Of a stretch of DNA of 64,000 nucleotides, positions 19,592 through 30,800 are shown piece after piece (position 1 is the first letter of the stretch; each line of letters begins with the position of its first letter). Source of the DNA: Arthrobacter sp. zg-Y20 (lineage in GTDB: Bacteria > Actinomycetota > Actinomycetes > Actinomycetales > Micrococcaceae). A model generated the notes under the pieces. It saw nothing but the letters and a program-made list of their open reading frames with translations. It was not told the origin of the DNA and searched no databases. Both the position numbers and the translations under genes were made by a program. The DNA is taken from positions 2,728,001 through 2,792,000 of the forward strand of contig NZ_CP126241.1 of assembly GCF_030142075.1 (NCBI RefSeq), in the 5' to 3' direction.

Positions 19592-19990
19592 CTACCAGAC
19601 GTAGGCGAGGACTTCCCCACCTACGCCCTTCTTGGCGGCCTGGCGGTCGGTCAGGAGACCTGACGACGTCGACAGGATTGCGATACCCAGGCCACCCAGC
19701 ACGTGCGGCAGGTTGGTGGACTTCGCGTAAACGCGCAGACCGGGCTTGGAGATGCGGCGTACACCGGCGATGGAACGCTCGCGGTTCGGACCGAACTTGA
19801 GGTCCAGGGTCAGCTTCTTGCCGACCTCGGCTTCTTCTTCCTTCCAGCCGGCAATGTAGCCCTCGGCCTTCAGGATGTCAGCAACGCGCGCCTTGAGCTT
19901 GCTGTAGGGCATGGACACGGAATCGTGGTATGCCGAGTTTGCATTGCGCAGACGCGTGAGCATATCTGCGACAGGATCTGTCATTGTCAT
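19592..19990 (-). CDS. rpsH: 30S ribosomal protein S8
   Basis: Primary 16S rRNA-binding protein, 132 residues, opening [20 protein letters not shown] with the C-terminal [20 protein letters not shown]. In E. coli S8 represses the spc operon; that is family knowledge, and I did not find a matching site here. The gap to rplE upstream (90 bases) is where rpsN normally sits, but no S14 ORF is present. Confidence 0.97.
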   Translation of the reverse strand: MTMTDPVADMLTRLRNANSAYHDSVSMPYSKLKARVADILKAEGYIAGWKEEEAEVGKKLTLDLKFGPNRERSIAGVRRISKPGLRVYAKSTNLPHVLGGLGIAILSTSSGLLTDRQAAKKGVGGEVLAYVW

Positions 19991-20080
19991 TTGGGCTCTT
20001 GCCCTCCCTCGTAACGGTTTCCTGCAGGAGTTCCGTGCGGCGTTGCCTCACGGGTGTCCGTCGGACCTGTTACGTAGTAA

Positions 20081-20650
20081 TTAATCTTCGGATTTGAACG
20101 GGAAGCCGAGCGCCTTCAGCAGCGCGCGTCCCTCGTCATCGGTCTTTGCGGTGGTAACCACGGTGATGTCCATGCCGCGTACGCGGTCGATCTTGTCCTG
20201 ATCGATTTCGTGGAACATCGACTGCTCGGTCAGACCGAACGTGTAGTTGCCGTTGCCGTCGAACTGCTTGCCGTTCAGGCCGCGGAAGTCACGGATACGG
20301 GGCAGGGCCAGGGTGACCAAGCGGTCTACGAATTCCCACATGCGGTCGCCGCGCAGGGTAACGTGCGCGCCGATCGGCATGCCTTCGCGCAGCTTGAACT
20401 GTGCGATGGACTTGCGTGCCTTGGTGACCTGGGGCTTCTGGCCCGTGATCTGGGTGAGGTCCCGGACCGCACCGTCAATGAGCTTGGAGTCCTTGGCGGC
20501 ATCTCCAACACCCATGTTCACGACCACCTTGACGAGGCGGGGAACCTGGTTGACGTTTGAGTAGTTGAATTCGTCCTGCAGGGTCTGCTTGATCTCCGCT
20601 GCGTAGCGGGTCTTCAGACGGGGAACGATCTTGGTGACAGTCTCAGTCAT
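20081..20650 (-). CDS. rplE: 50S ribosomal protein L5
   Basis: 5S rRNA-binding protein that contacts the P-site tRNA, 189 residues. Motifs are [40 protein letters not shown] and [20 protein letters not shown]. Its start overlaps the rplX stop by one base (TAATG), so the two are coupled. Confidence 0.98.
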   Translation of the reverse strand: MTETVTKIVPRLKTRYAAEIKQTLQDEFNYSNVNQVPRLVKVVVNMGVGDAAKDSKLIDGAVRDLTQITGQKPQVTKARKSIAQFKLREGMPIGAHVTLRGDRMWEFVDRLVTLALPRIRDFRGLNGKQFDGNGNYTFGLTEQSMFHEIDQDKIDRVRGMDITVVTTAKTDDEGRALLKALGFPFKSED

Positions 20651-21009
20651 TAGAGGTCCTTCCCAGAGCCCTTGGCCACGCGGATACGCACAGTGCGCTC
20701 ACGGCCATTCTTTTCGACGGTTTCAGTGCGGAAGCCAACGCGGGTCGGCTTCTTGGTCTCCGGGTCGACGACTGCGACGTTGGAAACGTGGATCGGGGCT
20801 TCGACAACCTCGATGCCGCCGGTCTTGGAACCGCGGGAGGACTGGCCAACCTTGGTGTGCTTGGTGACGCGGTTGATGCCTTCAACGAGAACGCGGTTGC
20901 TCTCGGGGAAGACCTTCAGAACCTTGCCCTGCTTACCGCGGTCTCCGCCGCGCTCAGCCTTTGCACCGGTGATGACCTGAACGAGGTCACCCTTCTTGAT
21001 CTTTGCCAT
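20650..21009 (-). CDS. rplX: 50S ribosomal protein L24
   Basis: Assembly-initiator protein with a KOW motif, 119 residues. [20 protein letters not shown] and [20 protein letters not shown] are the KOW region; the C-terminal part [20 protein letters not shown] is typical of actinobacteria. Lies 3 bases after rplN. Confidence 0.97.
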   Translation of the reverse strand: MAKIKKGDLVQVITGAKAERGGDRGKQGKVLKVFPESNRVLVEGINRVTKHTKVGQSSRGSKTGGIEVVEAPIHVSNVAVVDPETKKPTRVGFRTETVEKNGRERTVRIRVAKGSGKDL

Positions 21010-21012
21010 GGA

Positions 21013-21381
21013 CTACAGCACCTCCGGAGCCAGCGAAATGATCTTCATGAACTTCTTGTCGCGAAGTTCGCGGCCGACCGGGCCGAAGATACGGGTACCG
21101 CGGGGGTCGCCGTCGTTCTTCAAGATCACTGCAGCGTTCTCATCGAACTTGATGTAGGAACCGTCCTGGCGGCGGCGTTCCTTCTTGGTACGGACGATGA
21201 CGGCCTTGACCACGTCGCCCTTTTTGACGTTGCCGCCGGGAATTGCATCCTTGACGGTGGCAACAATGGTGTCGCCAATGCCTGCGTAGCGACGGCCGGA
21301 TCCACCGAGAACGCGGATGGTCAAGATTTCCTTGGCACCCGTGTTGTCGGCGACCTTCAGTCGCGACTCCTGCTGAATCAC
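21013..21381 (-). CDS. rplN: 50S ribosomal protein L14
   Basis: Large-subunit interface protein, 122 residues, opening [20 protein letters not shown], with [20 protein letters not shown] near the end. First gene of the spc operon. It is separated from rpsQ by 390 bases, so it probably has its own promoter rather than being purely co-transcribed with the S10 operon. Confidence 0.98.
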   Translation of the reverse strand: MIQQESRLKVADNTGAKEILTIRVLGGSGRRYAGIGDTIVATVKDAIPGGNVKKGDVVKAVIVRTKKERRRQDGSYIKFDENAAVILKNDGDPRGTRIFGPVGRELRDKKFMKIISLAPEVL

Positions 21382-21771
21382 TTATTACTCCTGTCGTCGC
21401 GCCGGTTCTCAGTACTGAGCCTTGCGGAACGGATATGGGTGGACCCCGTAATACTGGTACTCAACGCCTGGCCGGCAGGCCGCACGCCAGTGCAGGCTGC
21501 CTTTACGGCGTCGAACAAGATTATCGGGCTTTTGTCTCATTCGGCGGTGAGGAAGCCGGGCCGGATCAGGCCCCAGATTCGGGCCGCACTCCGGACACAC
21601 TTCCGCACCGCACAGACAAGATTTCAAGTTTATCGCGAAAAGGCCCCGGAAGCGAAATCGAAGACGATAACGCGGCCGGGGCCCCTCACGCTTGGACGGG
21701 GCCGGCGTGCCCTTGGTCCGCTGGGACCGAAGGACACACCGGCTGGCCGGCCGGTACTTCTTACTACTAGG
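21382..21771. other. Intergenic region rpsQ-rplN (spc leader), 390 bases
   Basis: No credible gene. It separates the S10 operon from the spc operon. On the minus strand, just after rpsQ, a short GC hairpin (ACCGGC/GCCGGT) is visible. A TAAACT that could be a -10 box lies at 21627-21632, but no good -35 goes with it. The region after that (21382-21626) would be the untranslated leader of rplN. Confidence 0.45.
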
Positions 21772-22077
21772 TTACTTGGCCTTCTCGAGGATCTCGACCA
21801 GGCGCCACCGCTTGGTCGCAGACAGCGGCCGGGTCTCGGCGATCAGAACGAGGTCGCCGATGCCGGCGTCGTTCTGCTCGTCGTGGGCCTTGCGCTTTGA
21901 AGTCCGGCGGATAACCTTGCCGTAAAGGGCGTGCTTCACGCGGTCTTCAACCTCGACAACGATGGTCTTATCCATCTTGTCCGAGACCACGTAGCCGCGT
22001 GCGGTCTTCCGGTACCCGCGGGCATCGGCTCCGTTTGCGTCAGTTGTCACTGCTGCCTCATTCTTGTTTTCGCTCAT
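21772..22077 (-). CDS. rpsQ: 30S ribosomal protein S17
   Basis: OB-fold 16S rRNA-binding protein, 101 residues. The core starts at about residue 22 ([20 protein letters not shown]) and contains [21 protein letters not shown] short N-terminal extension ([19 protein letters not shown]) precedes it. It overlaps rpmC by 4 bases and is the last gene of the S10 operon. Confidence 0.97.
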   Translation of the reverse strand: MSENKNEAAVTTDANGADARGYRKTARGYVVSDKMDKTIVVEVEDRVKHALYGKVIRRTSKRKAHDEQNDAGIGDLVLIAETRPLSATKRWRLVEILEKAK

Positions 22078-22403
22078 TTGGCATCATCCTCAGCGACCTT
22101 GGCTTCAGATTCAGACTCAGTAGCCTTCTTCTTGGACTTCTTCGGTGCCTCGGGTGCTGCTTCCTCAACGGGAGCGGCAACCTCGGGACGAATGCCCAGC
22201 TCGCGCTCACGCAGCACCGTGTAGATGCGGGCGATATCGCGCTTGACTGCACGCAGACGACCGTGGTTTTCCAGCTGGCCGGTGGCCGACTGGAAGCGGA
22301 GGTTGAACAGCTCCTCCTTGGACTTGCGCAGTTCCTCGACGAGACGGTCCTTATCGAAGCCGTCCAGCTGCTCAGTTGTCAGCTCTTTTGATCCAACTGC
22401 CAT
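22074..22403 (-). CDS. rpmC: 50S ribosomal protein L29 with a charged C-terminal extension
   Basis: Exit-tunnel protein that helps bind trigger factor and SRP. The helical-hairpin core (about 1-70) has [20 protein letters not shown] and [21 protein letters not shown] tail of about 38 residues follows ([19 protein letters not shown]), giving 109 residues instead of about 65. Its start is 2 bases after the rplP stop and it overlaps rpsQ. Confidence 0.97.
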   Translation of the reverse strand: MAVGSKELTTEQLDGFDKDRLVEELRKSKEELFNLRFQSATGQLENHGRLRAVKRDIARIYTVLRERELGIRPEVAAPVEEAAPEAPKKSKKKATESESEAKVAEDDAK

Positions 22404-22405
22404 TT

Positions 22406-22822
22406 CTATTCACCACCCTCGCGACGCACAATGCGTGCCTTCAACGGCAGCTTATGGATCGCCAGGCGCAGTGCCTCACGAGCTACCTCTTCAGAAACAC
22501 CGGAGAGTTCGAACAGAACCCGTCCCGGCTTGACGTTTGCAACCCACCACTCCGGAGAACCCTTACCGGAACCCATGCGGGTTTCGGCCGGCTTCTTCGT
22601 CAGCGGACGGTCCGGATAAATGTTGATCCAGACCTTTCCGCCACGCTTGATGTGGCGTGTCATGGCAATACGTGCAGCTTCAATCTGGCGGTTGGTGACG
22701 TATGCAGGCGTCAGAGCCTGGATACCCCACTCGCCGAAGCTGACGGCAGTGCCGCCGGTTGCAGCGCCGGAGCGACCCGGGTGGTGCTGCTTACGGAACT
22801 TGACTCGACGTGGGATAAGCAT
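22406..22822 (-). CDS. rplP: 50S ribosomal protein L16
   Basis: Large-subunit protein at the A-site/peptidyl transferase region, 138 residues, opening [20 protein letters not shown], with [20 protein letters not shown] and [20 protein letters not shown]. Directly abuts rpsC. Confidence 0.98.
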   Translation of the reverse strand: MLIPRRVKFRKQHHPGRSGAATGGTAVSFGEWGIQALTPAYVTNRQIEAARIAMTRHIKRGGKVWINIYPDRPLTKKPAETRMGSGKGSPEWWVANVKPGRVLFELSGVSEEVAREALRLAIHKLPLKARIVRREGGE

Positions 22823-23665
22823 TTAAGCCTGTCCTCCTTCTGCTGCGGGGGCAGCTGCCTCAGCGGCCGGAGCCTCTGCAGCAGGCGCGGCGGCCTTGTC
22901 GCCGCGGTCGTTGCGACGACGGCGGTCGCCGCCGCGGTCGCCACGGTCGGCTGCCGGGCCGCGGCCCGGACGGTCGTTGGAGCGTCCGCGGGACGGTGCA
23001 GCAGCCTGCTGTGCAGCCAGTTCCTTAGCGGTGACGTCACCCTTGTAGATCCAAACCTTCACACCAATGCGGCCGAAGGTGGTCTTGGCCTCGAAGAAGC
23101 CGTAGTCGATCTGCGCGCGGAGGGTGTGCAGGGGCACACGGCCTTCGCGGTAGAACTCCGAACGGCTCATTTCGGCGCCGCCCAGACGGCCGGAGCACTG
23201 GATACGGATACCCTTTGCACCTGCACGCTGTGCGGACTGGATGGCCTTCTTCATCGCACGGCGGAAAGCCACGCGGGAAGAGAGCTGCTCAGCAACACCC
23301 TGGGCAACAAGCTGGGCTTCCATCTCGGGGTTCTTGACCTCGAGGATGTTCAGCTGAACCTGCTTGCCGGTGAGCTTTTCCAGCTCGCCGCGGATGCGGT
23401 CCGCTTCGGCGCCGCGGCGGCCGATCACGATGCCCGGACGTGCAGTGTGGATATCCACACGGACACGGTCACGGGTGCGCTCGATCTCAACCTTGGCGAT
23501 GCCGGCGCGGTCCATGCCAGTGGACATCAGCTGACGGATCTTGATGTCCTCGCGGACGAAGTCCTTGTAACGCTGGCCCGGCTTGTTGCTGTCAGCAAAC
23601 CAGTGCGATACGTGGTCAGTGGTGATGCCGAGTCGGAACCCGTGCGGGTTTACCTTCTGTCCCAC
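22823..23665 (-). CDS. rpsC: 30S ribosomal protein S3 with an RG- and Ala-rich tail
   Basis: mRNA-entry protein of the 30S subunit. The N-terminal KH domain contains [20 protein letters not shown] and the C-terminal domain contains [20 protein letters not shown]. The core ends near residue 215. A tail of about 65 residues follows, first Arg/Asp/Gly-rich ([16 protein letters not shown]), then Ala/Pro/Glu-rich. The length of 280 is typical of Micrococcales. Abuts rplV. Confidence 0.98.
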   Translation of the reverse strand: MGQKVNPHGFRLGITTDHVSHWFADSNKPGQRYKDFVREDIKIRQLMSTGMDRAGIAKVEIERTRDRVRVDIHTARPGIVIGRRGAEADRIRGELEKLTGKQVQLNILEVKNPEMEAQLVAQGVAEQLSSRVAFRRAMKKAIQSAQRAGAKGIRIQCSGRLGGAEMSRSEFYREGRVPLHTLRAQIDYGFFEAKTTFGRIGVKVWIYKGDVTAKELAAQQAAAPSRGRSNDRPGRGPAADRGDRGGDRRRRNDRGDKAAAPAAEAPAAEAAAPAAEGGQA

Positions 23666-24031
23666 TTAGCGTTCCTCCTCGTTCGTAGGGGTTGCGACTA
23701 CCACGGTGACGTGGCTGGTCCGCTTGTTGATGCGGTAGGCGCGGCCCTGGGCCCGCGGCTGGAACCGCTTCATGGTGGGTCCTTCATCAACGAATGCTTC
23801 GCTGATGTAGAGGTCACCTTCGTCGAAGGCCACGCCGTCACGGTCCGCGAGGACTCGTGCATTGGCCATAGCCGACTGAACTACCTTGAATACCGGCTCC
23901 GAAGCTGCCTGGGGGGCAAACTTCAGAATTGCCAGAGCCTCATTCGCTTGCTTGCCACGAACAAGGTTGACGACGCGCCGGGCCTTCATAGGCGTTACGC
24001 GGATATGACGCGCAATTGCCTTGGCTTCCAT
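23666..24031 (-). CDS. rplV: 50S ribosomal protein L22
   Basis: Exit-tunnel protein whose beta hairpin lines the tunnel, 121 residues. It opens [20 protein letters not shown] and has the hairpin region [20 protein letters not shown]. The hairpin shows no insertion or deletion of the macrolide-resistance type that I can recognise. Confidence 0.97.
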   Translation of the reverse strand: MEAKAIARHIRVTPMKARRVVNLVRGKQANEALAILKFAPQAASEPVFKVVQSAMANARVLADRDGVAFDEGDLYISEAFVDEGPTMKRFQPRAQGRAYRINKRTSHVTVVVATPTNEEER

Positions 24032-24069
24032 TGCTTTCCTTCTCTCGTCTTCTGCCGAAAGAGCAGCGC

Positions 24070-24351
24070 CTAGCGGCGCTTGCCCTTGCGGTCGTCCTTC
24101 ACATGGCCGCGGAATGTCCGCGTCAGAGCGAATTCGCCGAGCTTGTGCCCGACCATCGACTCGGTGACAAACACCGGAATGTGCTTACGTCCATCGTGTA
24201 CGGCGATCGTGTGCCCGAGCATGTCGGGGATGATCATCGAACGGCGGGACCACGTCTTGATGACGTTCTTGGTGCCCTTTTCGTTTTCGGCCGCTACCTT
24301 AAGGAACAGGTGCTGGTCGACGAAGGGGCCTTTCTTCAGGCTGCGTGGCAT
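24070..24351 (-). CDS. rpsS: 30S ribosomal protein S19
   Basis: Head protein that forms a complex with S13, 93 residues. [20 protein letters not shown] and [20 protein letters not shown] are diagnostic. Sits between rplB (12-base gap) and rplV (38-base gap). Confidence 0.98.
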   Translation of the reverse strand: MPRSLKKGPFVDQHLFLKVAAENEKGTKNVIKTWSRRSMIIPDMLGHTIAVHDGRKHIPVFVTESMVGHKLGEFALTRTFRGHVKDDRKGKRR

Positions 24352-24363
24352 GTTTCCAGGCTC

Positions 24364-25203
<840 letters not shown>

Positions 25204-25233
25204 TATTTATTCCTCGTTAAAGTGGTCTCCGCC

Positions 25234-25539
25234 CTAGCTGAGCGGACCGCCGAAGATGTCGATTGTGCCGTCCTTGAGGGTGACAATTGCGCGCTTGGTG
25301 CTCTTGCGCTGTCCCCATCCGAACTTGGTGCGCTTACGCTTACCGGCACGGTTGATGGTGTTGATCGAGTCGACCTTGACGGAGAAAATCTTCTCCACGG
25401 CCAGCTTGATCTCGGTCTTGTTCGAGCGGGGGTCGACCAGGAAGGTGTACTTACCTTCGTCGATCAGGCCGTAGCTCTTTTCCGAGACGACGGGTGCAAG
25501 CACTACGTCGCGCGGGTCCTTAGCGGTGGTCGCGCTCAC
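25234..25539 (-). CDS. rplW: 50S ribosomal protein L23
   Basis: Exit-tunnel docking protein for trigger factor and SRP, 101 residues, with [20 protein letters not shown] and [20 protein letters not shown]. It starts 4 bases inside the rplD end, indicating coupled translation. Confidence 0.97.
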   Translation of the reverse strand: MSATTAKDPRDVVLAPVVSEKSYGLIDEGKYTFLVDPRSNKTEIKLAVEKIFSVKVDSINTINRAGKRKRTKFGWGQRKSTKRAIVTLKDGTIDIFGGPLS

Positions 25540-26150
25540 TTGGCGTCCTCCTTGACAGTGTTCTTGCCGACGAACTCGTCGTAGGCAGCCTTGGTGAAGA
25601 CCACGTCGTCGGAAACCAGCACGTCGTAGGTGTTCAGCTGATCTACGTAGATCACGTGAACTTCCGGGACGTTGCGCACGGACAGTGCAGCAACATCGTT
25701 GGCGCGCTCGATAACAACGAGCAGGTTCTTGCGGTCGGAAACCGAACGCAGGGCGCTCAGTGCGTCCTTGGTGGAAGGCTTGGTGCCTTCAACCAGGGAT
25801 TCGAGGACGTGGATACGGCCGTTGCGTGCCCGGTCAGACAGGGCGCCGCGCAGTGCAGCAGCCTTCATCTTCTTGGGGGTGCGCTGGCTGTAGTCGCGGG
25901 GCGTCGGTCCGTGGACAACGCCGCCACCGGTCATGTGAGGCGCACGGATCGAGCCCTGGCGAGCCCGGCCGGTGCCCTTCTGCTTGAAGGGCTTGCGGCC
26001 TGCACCGCTAACCTCGGCGCGGGTCTTCGTCTTGTGCGTACCCTGGCGGGCGGCTGCAAGCTGAGCAACTACCACCTGGTGGAGCAGCGGTACGTTCGTC
26101 TGAACGTCGAAGATCTCTGCGGGGAATTCAACAGTGGTTTCGTTAGCCAT
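25536..26150 (-). CDS. rplD: 50S ribosomal protein L4
   Basis: Large-subunit protein with a loop reaching into the exit tunnel, 204 residues. The tunnel loop is in [20 protein letters not shown] and [20 protein letters not shown]. In gamma-proteobacteria L4 represses the S10 operon; I see no evidence for or against that here. Lies 4 bases after rplC. Confidence 0.97.
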   Translation of the reverse strand: MANETTVEFPAEIFDVQTNVPLLHQVVVAQLAAARQGTHKTKTRAEVSGAGRKPFKQKGTGRARQGSIRAPHMTGGGVVHGPTPRDYSQRTPKKMKAAALRGALSDRARNGRIHVLESLVEGTKPSTKDALSALRSVSDRKNLLVVIERANDVAALSVRNVPEVHVIYVDQLNTYDVLVSDDVVFTKAAYDEFVGKNTVKEDAK

Positions 26151-26154
26151 GAGA

Positions 26155-26811
26155 CTAAGCTCCCTTCACGGCGGTGCGTACGAGGACGACCTGGCCGCGG
26201 GCGCCGGGAACGGCACCCTTGATCAGCAGGAGCGACTTCTCGGCGTCCACACCGTGAACCGTGAGGTTCATGGTGGTGTGCTTGACAGCGCCCATGCGGC
26301 CTGCCATCCGAACGCCCTTGAAGACGCGTCCCGGGGTGGATGCGCCACCGATGGAACCCGGCTTACGGTGGTTCTTGTGTGCACCGTGGGAGGCACCGAC
26401 GCCGTGGAAGCCGTGACGCTTCATGACACCGGCAAAGCCCTTGCCCTTGGAGGTTCCGGTGACGTCGACCTTCTGGCCGGCTTCGAAAATCTCAACGGAG
26501 AGTTCCTGGCCCAGCTCGTAGGTGTCGGCATCTGCGGTACGCAGTTCAACTACGTGGCGGCGCGGCGTGACGCCGGCCTTTTCAAAGTGGCCGGCCAGCG
26601 GCTTGGTCACCTTGCGCGGATCGATCTGGCCGTAGCCGATCTGAACGGCGGTGTAGCCGTCCTTTTCCGCGCTGCGCAGCTGCGTGATGACGTTGGAGTC
26701 AGCCTGGACGACGGTAACGGGGATGAGCTTGTTGTTCTCGTCCCAGACCTGGGTCATGCCGAGCTTGGTGCCCAGCAGTCCCTTTACCTGGCGTGTAAGT
26801 GAAGTAGACAT
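26155..26811 (-). CDS. rplC: 50S ribosomal protein L3
   Basis: Early-assembly large-subunit protein, 218 residues, containing [20 protein letters not shown] and the region near the peptidyl transferase centre, [20 protein letters not shown]. Follows rpsJ by 16 bases. Confidence 0.98.
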   Translation of the reverse strand: MSTSLTRQVKGLLGTKLGMTQVWDENNKLIPVTVVQADSNVITQLRSAEKDGYTAVQIGYGQIDPRKVTKPLAGHFEKAGVTPRRHVVELRTADADTYELGQELSVEIFEAGQKVDVTGTSKGKGFAGVMKRHGFHGVGASHGAHKNHRKPGSIGGASTPGRVFKGVRMAGRMGAVKHTTMNLTVHGVDAEKSLLLIKGAVPGARGQVVLVRTAVKGA

Positions 26812-26827
26812 ATTATCCGCTCCCCCC

Positions 26828-27136
26828 CTACAGCTTGATTTCGATGTTCACGTCTGCAGGCAGGTCAAGACGCATAAGCGAGTCAACGGCCTTAGGCGTG
26901 GGGTCAATGATGTCGATCAGGCGCTTGTGCGTGCGCATTTCAAAGTGCTCGCGGCTGTCCTTGTACTTGTGCGGCGAACGGATAACAACGTAAACGTTCT
27001 TTTCCGTGGGCAGCGGCACGGGGCCTACTACCGTTGCGCCTGCACGCGTGACCGTCTCAACGATCTTCCGTGCTGATACGTCGATGACCTCGTGGTCGTA
27101 CGACTTCAGCCGGATGCGGATTTTTTGTCCCGCCAT
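26828..27136 (-). CDS. rpsJ: 30S ribosomal protein S10
   Basis: Head protein of the 30S subunit, also NusE in antitermination. I use the start at 27136 ([20 protein letters not shown]), giving the standard 102 residues; the longer in-frame ATG at 27367 lies in the leader and adds sequence unlike S10. First gene of the S10 operon, with 574 bases of leader and promoter region upstream. Confidence 0.98.
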   Translation of the reverse strand: MAGQKIRIRLKSYDHEVIDVSARKIVETVTRAGATVVGPVPLPTEKNVYVVIRSPHKYKDSREHFEMRTHKRLIDIIDPTPKAVDSLMRLDLPADVNIEIKL

Positions 27137-27710
27137 GGCGTCGTGCCTCTTTCTTCGAGTAATGCTCTCTGTACAGTTTTTGCGCCGAACTGCCTTACGG
27201 CCTGGCACCCCTCCAACAGACTGAATCCGGATGAATCCGGGTTCCTCACCCTGTCGAGGCTCCGACCCCCGCGCTCGGGCGTGTCGCGGTGTTGAGACCG
27301 ACGACCCCGAGAAAGAATAGGGGCGGGTTATATATGGGCTCTTCCCCTGAAGGATCCGACCCTGCACCAGGCATTATCCTGGCCGGGACGCAATCTCACC
27401 ACTGCCTGTTTCCTGCAGTTCAGCAGGAGCAAGGGCGCGTGTGGGCACAAAAGCGCTTGAACAACTTCTCTAGTCTGCCAGACTTGGGCACGGATGGCCA
27501 ATCAGGCACCGCACCTACGACAAGGCAATGCCGGTGTAGCGGCATACCTTGCACTATCTGGCTGCTGCCGCCCGGGCCTGAGGTTTCCCTGCCCGAGGTT
27601 TCCAAGGGCCGATGTTTCCAAAGGGCCAGCGGAGCGTCAACTTCCAACAGTCTAACCCAGGCGCCGCGGCTCCCTGAAACGGTGTCCGTGGCAGGCCGCA
27701 TCTCCTGGAC
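27137..27710. other. S10 operon promoter and leader region, 574 bases
   Basis: No gene supported. Minus-strand promoter candidates are TTGACG (27635-27640), 17 bases, AAACAT (27612-27617), and a GATAAT -10 (27373-27378) with a weak -35. A small imperfect direct repeat around GAGGTTTCC/GATGTTTCC and AAGGGCC occurs three times in 27578-27627. Depending on the promoter used, the rpsJ leader would be about 230 or 470 bases. Confidence 0.45.
27612..27640 (-). promoter_or_regulatory. Candidate S10 operon promoter
   Basis: TTGACG at 27635-27640 matches the -35 consensus at 5 of 6 positions and has a 17-base spacing to AAACAT (27612-27617), a weak -10. It points toward rpsJ. Confidence 0.35.
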
Positions 27711-27842
27711 TCAGGGCATGCCGTCCCGGTTGGACCGGCGGATCCGCTTGGTGCGGTCGATTTCGGAACGGAAGTTCTTCCGGGTCCAGCCCACACCGGC
27801 GGCGACGGCTGCCGCAATGACCAAAAGAATGAGAAGTTCCAT
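27711..27842 (-). CDS. Small membrane-anchored protein, 43 residues, function unknown
   Basis: The ORF reads MELLILLVIAAAVAAGVGWT followed by a very basic tail with TRKNFRSEIDRTKRIRR, ending NRDGMP. One hydrophobic N-terminal helix (residues 2-19) and a positively charged cytoplasmic tail make it look like a real small membrane protein rather than random sequence. It starts 32 bases after the 1599-residue membrane protein. The ATG is inside the right arm of a perfect 16-base hairpin, and the only SD-like GGAGG touches the ATG with no spacer, so initiation is doubtful; an in-frame TTG at codon 7 is an alternative. I do not recognise a family. Confidence 0.5.
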   Translation of the reverse strand: MELLILLVIAAAVAAGVGWTRKNFRSEIDRTKRIRRSNRDGMP

Positions 27843-27864
27843 CCTCCGAGCCTAGCGGAGGATG
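27826..27864 (-). repeat. Perfect 16-base inverted repeat covering the start of the 43-residue ORF
   Basis: The arms 27826-27841 and 27849-27864 are exact reverse complements with a 7-base loop. On the minus strand it starts 10 bases after the stop of the large membrane protein and is followed by a T-rich stretch (TCATTCTTTT). It could therefore be a terminator, or a hairpin that hides the next start codon. Confidence 0.8.
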
Positions 27865-27874
27865 GAACTTCGTG

Positions 27875-30800
27875 TCAGAGGGTGCGCCCACCCGCGCCCG
27901 GGGCTTCCGGGGCTTGGCTGTCCGGGTCCGGACCGTTTTCCGGCAGTGGCGGTGCCGGGGGCGCCCCGGGCACCGGCTGCGTCCAGGGCGCCGCCTGCAT
28001 CGTCCCCGAAGAGGGCGCTCCTCCCGGCGCCGGCTGCATAAGCCCCGGGCCCGCCGCTCCCCCGGCCGGTGCAATTGGGTCCGAGTGATGCGTTCGGTTC
28101 TGCTCCGTGCCGTCGGCGTCGGAACGGACACGGGTGAGCCGCCATACAGCCAGCGCGATCAGTCCGACACCCAGCAGTGCCAGCAGGAGGAAGGTATAGC
28201 CGCGCAGGTACCACAGCACGGCCAGCACCACACCTGCCGCTCCCCACATGGTGAACAGCCGCCGGCTGGCCAGCAGTCCGAAGGCGAGCAGGCCGGCATG
28301 GGCCACCAGTGCCCACAGCTGCTTGCCTCCGCCTCCGCTGATGACGGTGAGCAACCCGCTCGCGGAGAGGATGGCGGCAGAAACCGTCAGGAAGGCCGTT
28401 CCGCGCTGTTCGCGCCTTCGCAGGAACTCGTAGCCGGCCATCGCGGCCAGCACGCACGCCCAGTACTGCACGGACCAGAAGACGTTCACCCCGCCCAGCA
28501 CCAGCCAGCTAATCCGCTGAACCGCCAAGGCAGTGAGGACGGCTCCTCCCTGCATTGCCTGTTCACGCCACTGCCGGGGAAGCTCCGGGAGTGCCAGGGC
28601 CGCGGCCGCGATGACGGTCACGGACCCCGCCACGGCAGTTGAATCCGACGCCATGGCGGGAACTGCGGCCATCGCAGCGACTAGTGCAGAGGCACAACCC
28701 ATGATCCGACGCCTCAGCAACTGAGGTGAACCGGAACCGGCGCCGGGCACCTGCACGGCACTGTCCGGTGCGCTTTCGTCGCGCTGGTCCCAGCTGCGTC
28801 CTGCCGGAAGGAACGCACGAAGCAGCTGAAGCAGGGCAGCTGCCGCCCAGGCGGCAGCGAGGAACCTGTACCCGGCCGCCCCAAGACCTTTGGAGTAACT
28901 GTCCCCCACTGCAGCCGACAGGCATAGTGCCGCGGCGAACAGGAGCGGCGGGGTTCCCAATGCTGCCCATGGCTGTGCCCGGCTGTAGGACAGGACCAGG
29001 CACACTGCCCCGCCCACGGCGAAGCCAGCGGATGCGAGGAACGCGTTTCCGGTGGCCCCGGCTGTGAACAGGACGGCAGCCGCGTACCCCGCCGACGCAG
29101 CCAGCAGCGGCATCCTGGTATCCGCGTGCCAGGACCGCCGGGTCTCTCCCCACAGCGCTGCCGCACCGAGGGCGAGCAGAACCAGGCCCGCGGCTTCCGA
29201 GCTGAGCACCGGTTCGGGCAGCAAGCCCTTCTCCGCCAAATCAGGCAGGCCGGAAAGGACCAGCGGCAACGCCCCCAGCGCCAGGGCTGCCGGATAGAGT
29301 ATCCATCCAGAGCGTGCTTCGGAAGCCCGGTGCCGCCGGGCGAAGGCAGGTACCGCTGCGGCCAGGAGCAGCAGCAGCAGAACTGCCGCCACGTCCCGGC
29401 GGGCTTCCGTGCCAGTGTGCAGGGCGTAAAAACCGGGTGCCAGGACCAGCAGGGCCAAGCTGATCCACAGTGATGTTTCGGAGTAGCCGCCGCCGTCAAG
29501 GCGTCGGTGTAGCGCCGTTCGCACCAGGTGCTGCGCCGCCGTTGCTGCCGCTCCTGCTGCCACCAAGCCGTGCGCATCGCCACCAAGGTCCGCAACCGCC
29601 AATACGGCCAAGACGATCAGCAGTCCCTGAACCGCCAGCAGGTACAAGCCCCGGTTCGGCTGCCTGCGGTTCACTGCAAGACCGGCGGCATAGGCCAGGC
29701 CGGCCAGGACCAGCAGTTCGTAGCCGCGCAGGCCCAGGAGCCCGGCACCCACGGCAGCCGCCGCGGCAAACCCGGCTGGTGCAGCCGGCTCGAACCTGTC
29801 CGGGACCAACAGCGAAGCAGCTGCGTTGGCGGCAAGGGCCGCCCACAGCAAGGCAAGGCTCCAGGCCGCAGGGCCTTCCACGCCGCGTGACGCAGCCGCG
29901 GCAAGGACTGCGATGAGGGCAGCGGCAGTGATCAATTCCGCAGCCAGCGGCAGCGGCCGCCCCCGGCGGAGGCGGACGGCGGCAGCCACCTGCGTAACCA
30001 CCGCGACCGCAGCAGCGCAGGCGATCAGGAACAGCAAGCTGCCCGGGTCGCCGGTCCCCCGCGGCAGCAGGGCATACGCCCCGGGCACCGCCGCGGATGC
30101 GGCGAGGCCGCCCCACCGGCCGGCGCCGGCCAGTCCCATCGGCTCTATGCGGGCGGCAAACAGGGTCCGCAGCAGGTGCAGCACACCGATGCTCACCGCG
30201 AGGGCAGCGAAGATCCGGTGCACATTTCCGGTCACATCCGCAGCCACCAGCCCGGAGAGGACAACAACCAGGGCCTGCGCAGCCAGCAGGTGGGCCCCTC
30301 GCAACGGCGGGCGGCGTGGCGTGACCGGGGGGCGCTGCCAGTGCGAAGAAATCCTGGCGAACAGCACAACGCAGTACGCCAGTGCGGCTGCCGTCAGCAG
30401 TTCGTAGCCCCGCAGTCCCAGGACGCCCGCCCCGATAAGGGCCGCCGGGAGGAAACCTGCCGGGCCTGCAGCGAGGTACCGCCCCCTCGGGTGCAGTACC
30501 GAGGTCAGAACGTTTGCGGCTACCAGTACCCACAGGCCGGCCAAAGCGAGCCCCGGGTCCTCGGCCCCGCGCAGGCCGCAGGCCAGCAGCACAGTTCCAG
30601 CCGCGGCTGACAAGGCTGTTATACCCGGCCGGTATTCCGGTTTCCCCTGCCGGAGGCGCAGCACCGTCATTACCTGATTCGCTGCCAGGGCCGCGGCCGT
30701 TCCGGCGAGGGCCCAAGCACCCGGATCCGCTCCAACGGACTCTGCCAGGGATGCCAGGAGCACCAGAGGCACCAGCAGGACTGCGGCTGCGCGTGCCGCG

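Noticed and set aside
27137-27367. Upstream extension of rpsJ to 179 residues
   Set aside because: S10 is always about 102 residues and the ATG at 27136 gives exactly that; the added sequence is leader RNA.
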